Of a stretch of DNA of 64,000 nucleotides, positions 57,853 through 64,000 are shown piece after piece; position 1 is the first letter of the stretch; each line of letters opens with the position of its first letter. This DNA is from CAVTSA01 sp963737225. Lineage in GTDB: Bacteria; Chloroflexota; Dormibacteria; Dormibacterales; Dormibacteraceae. The stretch is from positions 62,001 through 126,000 of the forward strand of contig CAVTSA010000007.1 in assembly GCA_963737225.1 (NCBI GenBank), written 5' to 3'. Position numbers and translations under genes: made by a program. The notes beneath the pieces were generated by a model. The model searched no databases. It was not told the DNA's origin and worked only from the letters and a program-made list of their open reading frames with translations.

Positions 57853-59094
57853 ATGCCCTCGATGCAGGCGTCGACGTTTCCGATGCTCGACGTCGCCGAC
57901 GCCGAGTCCCTGGTGCTGGACCGCATGGAGCGGCTGGGAGTGGAGCGCGTACACGTCGGCGACGCCGGCGGCCGGGTCCTGGCCCAGGACCTGGTGGTCA
58001 CCGCCGACCTGCCGCGATTCCCGGCCAGCGCGGTCGACGGCTACGCGGTGCGGGCGGCCGACGGCGGCGGCCGCCGCCGGGTGGTCGGCGAGTCGGCGGC
58101 GGGCCGTCCTTTCGCGGGTGAGATCGGACCCGGGGACGCGTGCCGGATCCTGACCGGCGCGGTCCTCCCCGCCGGCGCCGACAGCGTGGTGATGGTCGAG
58201 GACACCGTCCAGGGCCCGGACTGGGTGGAGGTGCCGGACCGGCTGGCGGCGGGCGCCAACTTCCACGCACCGGGATCCGACGCGCGCGCCGGCCAGGTGG
58301 CGATCACCGCCGGCACCGCGCTGGGTGGGGCCGAGATCGGGATCGCGGCCACGCTCGGTCACGCCCAGCTCGACGTCGTGAGGCGCCCGCGGGTGGCGAT
58401 CCTCTCGACCGGAGACGAGCTGGTCGAGGTGGGGACTGAGCCCGGCCCCGGCCAGATCGTCGACTCCAACCGCTGGGCGCTGGCGGTGGCGGTGCGTGAG
58501 GCCGGCGCCGAGGTGACGCTGCTCGGGACCGGCCCCGACCAAGAGAGCGCACTCAGAGCCCTGGTGGTGGACGCGCTCGAGGGCCATGAGATCCTGGTCA
58601 CCTCGGGCGGGGTGTCGGTCGGTTCGCACGACCTGGTCAAGCCGCTGCTGGCCTCGCTCGGAGAGGTGCACGTAGGGCGGGTCCGTCTCAAGCCGGGCAA
58701 GCCGTTCACGTTCGCCACCCTGCCCGCGGGACGCCGGGCCTTCGGACTCCCCGGCTTCCCGGTCTCCTCGCTGGTCACCTTCGAGGTGTTCGTCCGGCCC
58801 GCGCTGCGCAAGATGCAGGGCTTCTCGTCCCTGCACCGACCCCGGCTCCCGGTCCGGCTCGGATACGATGCGCGACCCGCCCCGGAGCGCACCGAGTACC
58901 AGCGGGTGGTGCTGCGCCGGGAAGGTGGCGAGCTGGTCGCCGGCACCACCGGTTCGCAGAGCTCCTCGCGCCTGCTTTCGGCGGTGGGGGCGCAGGCGCT
59001 GGTGCGGGTGCCACCCGGGGAGCGGCCGATCCCGGCCGGGACCGTGGTGGAGGCGATCATCCTCGACCTGCCGGCGGGAGAGCCTGCCTCCTAG
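57853..59094 (+). CDS. moeA: Molybdopterin molybdenumtransferase
   Basis: Inserts molybdate into adenylylated molybdopterin in Mo-cofactor synthesis. The 413-residue protein has domain I-II motifs LPRFPASAVDGYAVRAAD, the MPT-binding TGAVLPAGADSVVMVEDT, the MoaB-like domain with LSTGDELVEVG and SGGVSVGSHDLVK, LPGFPVSSLVTFEVFVRP and the C-terminal domain IV. No other Mo-cofactor genes are in the window, so this is an isolated member. ATG 57853 follows a leaderless-type -10. Confidence 0.93.
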   Translation: MPSMQASTFPMLDVADAESLVLDRMERLGVERVHVGDAGGRVLAQDLVVTADLPRFPASAVDGYAVRAADGGGRRRVVGESAAGRPFAGEIGPGDACRILTGAVLPAGADSVVMVEDTVQGPDWVEVPDRLAAGANFHAPGSDARAGQVAITAGTALGGAEIGIAATLGHAQLDVVRRPRVAILSTGDELVEVGTEPGPGQIVDSNRWALAVAVREAGAEVTLLGTGPDQESALRALVVDALEGHEILVTSGGVSVGSHDLVKPLLASLGEVHVGRVRLKPGKPFTFATLPAGRRAFGLPGFPVSSLVTFEVFVRPALRKMQGFSSLHRPRLPVRLGYDARPAPERTEYQRVVLRREGGELVAGTTGSQSSSRLLSAVGAQALVRVPPGERPIPAGTVVEAIILDLPAGEPAS

Positions 59095-59130
59095 GGTGTG
59101 TCCTGACCCCGAGCGTCAACAAGTGGGCCG

Positions 59131-59184
59131 TTGGTGCACCAATCGCCCGATTCCGCTGCCCAGAGTGGGGTGTTGGTGCACCAA
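59131..59184. repeat. Paired-palindrome element C (42-bp spacing)
   Basis: Same palindromes as element A: TTGGTGCACCAA at 59131-59142 and 59173-59184, centres 42 bp apart, each followed by TCGCCC; the spacer (GAGTGGGG near its end) is also similar to that in element A. It lies between the convergent ends of moeA and the membrane protein gene. Confidence 0.85.
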
Positions 59185-59206
59185 TCGCCCTGTTCGGCCG
59201 CGTCCC

Positions 59207-60364
59207 CTACGAGCCGAACGGAAGCGGGACCCCGTGGGCCGCGAGCCAGGGGGTCGACCAGCTGTTCGTGACCGCCCACACCAGGATCCCGACCACGATC
59301 TGCACCACGCAGAGGATCTGGTAGATCCGGATCGTTCGCCGGGACAGCACCAGGGGTGTGCTGACCAACCCGGCGATCGCCAGCAGTGAGATCGCGAGGT
59401 CGGTGTCGACCGGGAGCCCGATCAACAGCAGGGCGGTCAGCGCGCCCGGGATCCAGAGCAGCGCGAGCGCGAAGACCGAACGGCGAAGGGCCCAGATCAC
59501 CACCGACCCGATCCAGACGGGAGCCGCCACCAGGGCGGTGACCGCGACCCCCAGGCCACTGTGCAGCAGCGGCGCCGGCCCGTTGGGATGCAGCGCCTGC
59601 AAGTGGTGGACGACTTCCCGGAACGTGATCAGGACGCCGGTCGTCAGCCAGGCCGAGAGCTCGACCAGGACCACCACCATCACGAGCGGGAAGAGCAGGA
59701 CGAGCAGTGTGTCCAGGACCTGGATCGACCGTGGGGGCCGCTGGTCGCGGACCTGCATCGCCCAGGGCGCGGCGACCACCGCCAGCAGGCCGAAGACCGG
59801 CATCAGCGGACTTGCCAGCGCTCCGAGGCCGAGCCACAGGCCCGCCGAAAACCCCCCGTAGGTGCCTTCCCGAAGGGTGAAGTCCCGGTAGCCGTTGAGG
59901 AAGAGCCCAACCGAGAGCAGGACCAGCGCTCGGGGCAGCGAGATGATGACCGACGTCCAGAAGGAAGGCAGCAGGGCCAGCGCCAGGACCATGAAGATCG
60001 CGAAGCCCCACCCCCGTCCCACCTCCAGCATGCGGTGGGTGGCGAACACGATGCCGAAGCCGGCGAGGAGGGCGCTGAACAGCATCAGCTTCAGGGAGGA
60101 CCCCAGGACGTAGGCCAGCAGGACGCCGATCACGCTTCCCGCGAAGTAGGGGGGAGCGCCGGTCAGGCGCAGCTGCTGGGCGGCGAGGAGAAGCTGCTCG
60201 TCGGCGGAGCTGCGGTAGCCCGCTTGATAGGAGAGGTACGCGGCAGCGGCGAACGGGAGCGCGCAGAGCACGACGGCGCCCATCTGCAGGAGCGCCCGAG
60301 CCGCGGTGCTGACGCCGGCAGCCGGGGCGTCAAGCGTCGCTTGCAGCCGGGCTGGTGATGCCAT
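59207..60364 (-). CDS. Multi-pass membrane protein, unknown
   Basis: About 385 residues with roughly nine to ten hydrophobic helices (for example VVLCALPFAAAAYLSYQAG, FAIFMVLALALLPSFWTSVI, LLVLLFPLVMVVVLVELSAW and AISLLAIAGLVSTPLVLS). No recognised family, though the pattern resembles glycan-related membrane proteins and glycosyltransferase-associated carriers. ATG 60364 overlaps the 3' end of the glycosyltransferase gene by 35 bp, which indicates translational coupling and a shared role. Confidence 0.6.
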   Translation of the reverse strand: MASPARLQATLDAPAAGVSTAARALLQMGAVVLCALPFAAAAYLSYQAGYRSSADEQLLLAAQQLRLTGAPPYFAGSVIGVLLAYVLGSSLKLMLFSALLAGFGIVFATHRMLEVGRGWGFAIFMVLALALLPSFWTSVIISLPRALVLLSVGLFLNGYRDFTLREGTYGGFSAGLWLGLGALASPLMPVFGLLAVVAAPWAMQVRDQRPPRSIQVLDTLLVLLFPLVMVVVLVELSAWLTTGVLITFREVVHHLQALHPNGPAPLLHSGLGVAVTALVAAPVWIGSVVIWALRRSVFALALLWIPGALTALLLIGLPVDTDLAISLLAIAGLVSTPLVLSRRTIRIYQILCVVQIVVGILVWAVTNSWSTPWLAAHGVPLPFGS

Positions 60365-62156
60365 GCTCCGTCTTCTCCCAGTAGTGCGGACGCACCAGCA
60401 GCTGCCACAGCGCCTTGTAGGAGGCGATCGAGTGGAGCAGCCAGTAGATCGGGTTGCACAGCGCCCAGGGCACGAGGCCGTAGCGACGCCGGCGGAAGCC
60501 ACCCAGCATCGAGAGATAGATCATCAGTCCGTTCCCCAGCACCAGCTCCAGGACGGTGAGCACCTGGAGCCAGGGTGGGAGGAGGGGCGTCGTGGTCCCG
60601 GTGAGGCGAATCACCACCAGGACCAGGAACAGGATCCACATCACCGGCGCGATGAGGAAGGTCACCGGCGTGCCTCCGACCAGCAGCGCGAATCCCATCG
60701 CCTGGAGCGGTCCGGCGCCCCGCAGCAGCCGCAGGGGGTGCCGCAGGTGCACCAGCGTGGTCTGCATGTAGCCCTTGATCCAGCGGGAGCGCTGCTTGAT
60801 CCAGGGATGAACGCGGCTGGTCGCCTCCTCCCAGGTGGTCGAGTTGACCGTTCGAACCTGGAAGCCGAGCGCGGCGGCGCGGATCCCGAGGTCGGCATCC
60901 TCGGTGACGTTGTGCGGGTCCCACCCTCCGAGCGCGCGGAGGGTCGAGGTCCGGAAGTGGTTGCTGGTGCCGCCGAGGGGGATCGGCAGCCGGAAGTGCG
61001 AGAGGCCGGGCAGGAGGTAGTCGAAGAGGTACGAGTACTCGACGGCGAACATGCGCGTCAGCAGGTTCTCGTTCGCGTTCCAGTAGTTCAGCTCGGCCTG
61101 GACGCAGACCAGGCGCCGCGGATTCCGCCCGAAGAGAAGCGCCGTCTTGCGCAGCTGGTCGGGCTCCGGCTGGTCCTCGGCGTCGAAGATGACGATCAGC
61201 TCGCCGCGCGCCAGCGCAAGGCCCACGTCGCAGGCCTTGGGCTTGGTCTGGGGCGACACCTCGGGCACCACCACGAGCCGGGTCATCGGGCTCAGGTTCG
61301 CGGCTCGGGCGGCCTCGATCGTCTCCTCGTCTCCCGCCTCCAGCAGGAGCAGGATCTCGACCTTCTCCGGCGGGTAGTCGAGCGCGTTCAGGTTGCGGAC
61401 CAGCTGCTCGATCACCCGGCTCTCGCGGAAGATCGGGACCAGGATCGTGTAGGTGGGGAGGTCCCGGTCCTGAGCCATGGCGAGGTCACGGTCGGTGATC
61501 GCCTCCAGTCGCTCGAAGCGCGCGCCCTCGAGAGAGACCACGAACCTGAACATGACGTTCGCCGCGTAGCCGACGCCGGTGGCACCGATCAGCACCAGAT
61601 AGGTCTGGAGCGGCCACCGGGCCAGGCAGGCGAGACCGATGAGCACCGCCACCACCAGGATCACGACCTGAGGTCGGGTGAACGTGCGTGAGGCCGAGAG
61701 CTCGGGACGCTCGCGCTCCAGGGTGTGTGCCGCCCGCTCGGCGAGGTCCCGCCCGGAGTGCCGGAGCACCGCGTCCAGCAGGTCTCGCGTGTCGGTCACG
61801 CAGAACGCGACCGGCTCATCGCCGACCTGGGCCGCGATCCGCGCCCGGAGCTCGGCGTCAGGCTCGACGACGACCGCGACCAGGAGCGACCCGCCCTCCC
61901 GGCGTACCGGGAACCAGCCCTCGCGGCAGGCCAGCGCGCCGTCCACCCGTCCGAGGATCTTGCGATCCACCGCCTCCCGGGACAGACGGACCCAGGGCAG
62001 CCCCGTCCGATCGGCCAGCCGGCGGCCCGCCTCCTCGACCGAGATCTCACCCCTCGCGACCGCGGGGTCGTAGAGAACCGGGGCCGGCACCGCGGTCTCG
62101 TCCTCCAGGTCGCGCGCCTGATACAAAGGCCGATCGCCGGCCTCCCTCGCCTCCAC
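60330..62156 (-). CDS. Family 2 glycosyltransferase with N-terminal T2SSE_N/MshEN-like domain
   Basis: A 608-residue membrane glycosyltransferase (start taken at GTG 62156; the frame stays open upstream, with TTG 62174 another candidate). The N-terminal 130 residues (ARGEISVEEAGRRLADRTGL, LLVAVVVEPDAELRARIAA) resemble the T2SSE_N/MshEN domain that binds c-di-GMP in NfrB-type enzymes. Then come two TM helices, the GT2 core with ILVPIFRESRVIEQLVRNLN, IVIFDAEDQPEPDQL (DxD-like), NVTEDADLGIRAAALGF and the QXXRW motif as KQRSRWIKGYMQ, and C-terminal helices. Probably exports a polysaccharide with its neighbour. Product unknown. Confidence 0.75.
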   Translation of the reverse strand: MEAREAGDRPLYQARDLEDETAVPAPVLYDPAVARGEISVEEAGRRLADRTGLPWVRLSREAVDRKILGRVDGALACREGWFPVRREGGSLLVAVVVEPDAELRARIAAQVGDEPVAFCVTDTRDLLDAVLRHSGRDLAERAAHTLERERPELSASRTFTRPQVVILVVAVLIGLACLARWPLQTYLVLIGATGVGYAANVMFRFVVSLEGARFERLEAITDRDLAMAQDRDLPTYTILVPIFRESRVIEQLVRNLNALDYPPEKVEILLLLEAGDEETIEAARAANLSPMTRLVVVPEVSPQTKPKACDVGLALARGELIVIFDAEDQPEPDQLRKTALLFGRNPRRLVCVQAELNYWNANENLLTRMFAVEYSYLFDYLLPGLSHFRLPIPLGGTSNHFRTSTLRALGGWDPHNVTEDADLGIRAAALGFQVRTVNSTTWEEATSRVHPWIKQRSRWIKGYMQTTLVHLRHPLRLLRGAGPLQAMGFALLVGGTPVTFLIAPVMWILFLVLVVIRLTGTTTPLLPPWLQVLTVLELVLGNGLMIYLSMLGGFRRRRYGLVPWALCNPIYWLLHSIASYKALWQLLVRPHYWEKTEHGITSPAASDA

Positions 62157-62184
62157 AGCATCTAGAACGTACAACGGAGAACAC

Positions 62185-62198
62185 CGAACGCACGTTCG
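62185..62198. promoter_or_regulatory. LexA-type SOS box upstream of uvrB
   Basis: CGAACGCACGTTCG, a perfect CGAAC-N4-GTTCG inverted repeat, 3 nt before the uvrB -10 element TAGAAT and 15 nt before the ATG. It lies between uvrB and the divergent glycosyltransferase gene. uvrB is a standard SOS gene in many bacteria, which supports the call. Confidence 0.8.
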
Positions 62199-62201
62199 AC
62201 G

Positions 62202-62207
62202 TAGAAT
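62202..62207 (+). promoter_or_regulatory. -10 element of uvrB (leaderless type)
   Basis: TAGAAT, 6 nt before the ATG at 62214; transcription would start at or next to the start codon. LexA bound to the box just upstream would cover the promoter. Confidence 0.5.
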
Positions 62208-62213
62208 CGGGAC

Positions 62214-64000
62214 ATGGCCTCTCCGTTCCGGATCGACGCGCCCTTCGAGCCCCGCGGCGACCAGGGACCGGCGGTGGATCAGCTGGTCGCCGGCATCGAC
62301 GCCGGGATGCAGGAGCAGGTTCTGCTGGGCGTGACCGGGAGCGGCAAGACCAACGTGATGGCCTGGGCGATCGAGCGCCTGGGGCGTCCGGCGCTGGTCC
62401 TGAGCCCGAACAAGACGCTCGCCGCGCAGCTCTGCGCCGAGTTCAAGCACCTCTTCCCCGGCAACGCGGTCGAGTACTTCGTGAGCTACTACGACTACTA
62501 CCAGCCGGAGGCGTACATCGCGCAGTCCGACACCTACATCGAGAAGGATTCCAGCCGCAACGAGGACATCGACCGGATGCGGCACGCGGCCACCTCGTCG
62601 CTGCTCACCCGGCGCGACGTGGTGGTAGTCGCAAGCATCAGCTGCATCTACGGCATCGGCGCCGTCGAGGACTACGTGGGCGAGTCGCTCGATCTGCAGG
62701 TGGGCCAGTCGATCCGGCGCGAGATCCTGCTCCGCAAGCTGACCGAGATGCTCTACGAGCGCAACGACTACGACCTCGGCCGCCTGCGCTTCAGGGCCCG
62801 CGGCGACATCGTCGACCTGGTGCCGGCGGGCGAGGAGCAGGTGTACCGGATCGAGCTGTTCGGGGACGAGGTGGAGCGGATCCGCCGCCTCGACCCGGTG
62901 ACCGGGGAGATCCTGGGCTCCCAGCCGTCGCTCAAGGTGTTCCCCGCGTCCCACTACGTGACACCGCGGCAGAAGCTGGAGCTCGCGGTCAAGGACATCG
63001 AGGCCGAGCTCGAAGAGCGGTGCGCGTGGTTCGACGAGCACGACCGGCTCCTGGAGTCGCAGCGGCTGCGACAGCGCACGAACTTCGACCTCGAGATGAT
63101 CCGCGAGACCGGGACCTGCGCCGGCATCGAGAACTACTCCCGGCACCTGCAGCGTCGCGGCCCTGGGTCGCCGCCTTCCACGCTGCTCGACTTCCTGCCC
63201 GACGACGCGGTCATCTTCGTCGACGAGTCGCACATCGCGGTCCCTCAGATCGGCGGCATGCTGGGCGGGGACCGCGCGCGCAAAGCCTCCCTCGTCGAGT
63301 ACGGCTTCCGTCTCCCGAGCGCGTTCGACAACCGGCCCCTCAGCTTCGAGGAGTGGGAGGAGCGGATCGGGCAGCGTACGTACGTCTCCGCCACCCCCGG
63401 CGAGTTCGAGCTCCGCCGCGCCGCGCAGACGGTCGAGATGGTGGTCCGGCCGACCGGCCTGGTCGACCCGTCGGTCGAGGTCCGGAAGACCGAGGGGCAG
63501 GTCGACGACCTCCTGACCGAGGTGCAGGCTCGAGCGGCCCGCGGCCGGCGGACTCTGGTGACGACGCTGACCAAGCGGTTCGCGGAGGACCTCACCGACT
63601 ACCTGCGCGAGCTCGGGGTCCGGGTTCGCTACATCCACTCGGACCTCGACGCGATCGAGCGGATCGACGTCCTGCGAGACCTCCGGTTGGGCGAGTTCGA
63701 CGTGCTGGTCGGGATCAACCTGCTGCGAGAGGGCCTCGACCTCCCGGAGGTTGCCCTGGTGGCGATCATCGACGCCGACAAGGAGGGCTATCTGCGCTCG
63801 TTCCGGTCGTTCATCCAGACCATCGGCCGCGCCGCCCGCAACGTCGAGGGCCACGTGATCATGTACGCGGACCGGATCACGGACTCGATGCGGGAGGCGA
63901 TCGACGAGACCGACCGCCGGCGGCGCAGGCAGATCGCCTACAACGAGGAGCACGGGATCGAGCCCGAGAGCGTGCGCAAGGCGGTCTACCAGCTGGAGAT
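62214..64000 (+). CDS. uvrB: Excinuclease ABC subunit B (3' end outside the window)
   Basis: Helicase-like damage-verification subunit of nucleotide excision repair. Nearly 596 codons are visible, without a stop. P-loop GVTGSGKT is at 39-46, the beta-hairpin region YYDYYQPEAY at 92-101, then SISCIYGIG, RGDIVDLVPAGEEQVYRIEL, and late helicase motifs GINLLREGLDLPEVAL and QTIGRAARNVEGHV. The remaining C-terminus (UvrC-interacting UVR motif) is beyond the edge. ATG 62214, preceded by a leaderless-type promoter under a LexA box. Confidence 0.95.
   Translation, partial: MASPFRIDAPFEPRGDQGPAVDQLVAGIDAGMQEQVLLGVTGSGKTNVMAWAIERLGRPALVLSPNKTLAAQLCAEFKHLFPGNAVEYFVSYYDYYQPEAYIAQSDTYIEKDSSRNEDIDRMRHAATSSLLTRRDVVVVASISCIYGIGAVEDYVGESLDLQVGQSIRREILLRKLTEMLYERNDYDLGRLRFRARGDIVDLVPAGEEQVYRIELFGDEVERIRRLDPVTGEILGSQPSLKVFPASHYVTPRQKLELAVKDIEAELEERCAWFDEHDRLLESQRLRQRTNFDLEMIRETGTCAGIENYSRHLQRRGPGSPPSTLLDFLPDDAVIFVDESHIAVPQIGGMLGGDRARKASLVEYGFRLPSAFDNRPLSFEEWEERIGQRTYVSATPGEFELRRAAQTVEMVVRPTGLVDPSVEVRKTEGQVDDLLTEVQARAARGRRTLVTTLTKRFAEDLTDYLRELGVRVRYIHSDLDAIERIDVLRDLRLGEFDVLVGINLLREGLDLPEVALVAIIDADKEGYLRSFRSFIQTIGRAARNVEGHVIMYADRITDSMREAIDETDRRRRRQIAYNEEHGIEPESVRKAVYQLE

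Noticed and set aside
1..64000. CRISPR array or additional tRNA/rRNA genes
   Set aside because: No series of regular direct repeats with spacers was seen, and only one tRNA cloverleaf was found by eye.

Overview
The window is 64 kb of very GC-rich bacterial DNA with tightly packed operons, many GTG and TTG starts, and frequent 1-8 bp gene overlaps. The housekeeping gene set and order (hisS-aspS, alaS-ruvX-DUF1292-mltG, aroE..aroK-aroB-aroQ-efp, nusB, recN, scpA-scpB-pseudouridine synthase-cmk, uvrB), a SigB-type stress sigma factor, SARP-type and LuxR/STAND regulators and an F420-type LLM oxidoreductase suggest a Terrabacteria lineage. My best guess is an uncultured Candidatus Dormibacterota, Chloroflexota or deep actinobacterial relative; the sequence alone does not settle this.

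Bases 1-20,800 look like an accessory region. An agmatinase gene and a tRNA-Lys(UUU) are followed by a decayed tyrosine integrase, a quinone oxidoreductase, an orphan C-terminal half of a class II aldolase with noticeably AT-richer sequence, and two paralogous giant LuxR-type STAND regulators flanking an LLM oxidoreductase and a lumazine-binding-like protein. Next come small hypothetical genes, a fatty-acid desaturase divergent from a BTAD regulator, a cold-shock gene, single metabolic or resistance-type genes (VOC, aminoglycoside phosphotransferase-like, methyltransferase, proline iminopeptidase) and several gene remnants.

Bases 20,900-28,750 hold a PhyH dioxygenase and, on the minus strand, an eight-gene run: ROK sugar kinase, SDR, NAD-dependent epimerase, aldose 1-epimerase, truncated haemoglobin, cupin, PIG-L deacetylase and a glycoside-hydrolase-like protein. 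This looks like a sugar or glycan-handling operon. A divergent Ser/Thr kinase (frame-disrupted) and an FHA protein form a phosphosignalling pair.

Bases 30,600-51,420 are the informational and cell-envelope core: hisS-aspS, a DUF559 protein, a structured RNA candidate, a general-stress module (DUF948, YtxH, RsbW-like, sigma factor), then alaS-pilM-BaseplateJ-ruvX-DUF1292-mltG-aroE-prepilin peptidase-PH protein-aroK-aroB-aroQ-efp, and Asp23, nusB, xseB and DUF212. Bases 51,420-64,000 hold an SOS-controlled nadK-recN unit with a 25-codon leader ORF, scpA-scpB-pseudouridine synthase-cmk-plsC, moeA, a minus-strand glycosyltransferase/membrane-protein pair, and uvrB running off the right edge.

Regulatory signals stand out. 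Two perfect LexA-type boxes (CGAAC-N4-GTTCG) sit on the promoters of the nadK-recN unit and of uvrB. Many genes have a TANNNT -10 element only 6-7 nt before the start codon, predicting leaderless mRNAs. Three intergenic sites carry the same unusual architecture: two palindromes exactly 42 bp apart centre to centre, with two different palindrome sequences. At least three genes (aspS, the Ser/Thr kinase and a PH-domain protein) are broken by small indels in G- or GC-runs. In an essential gene such as aspS this points to sequence error unless confirmed by reads.
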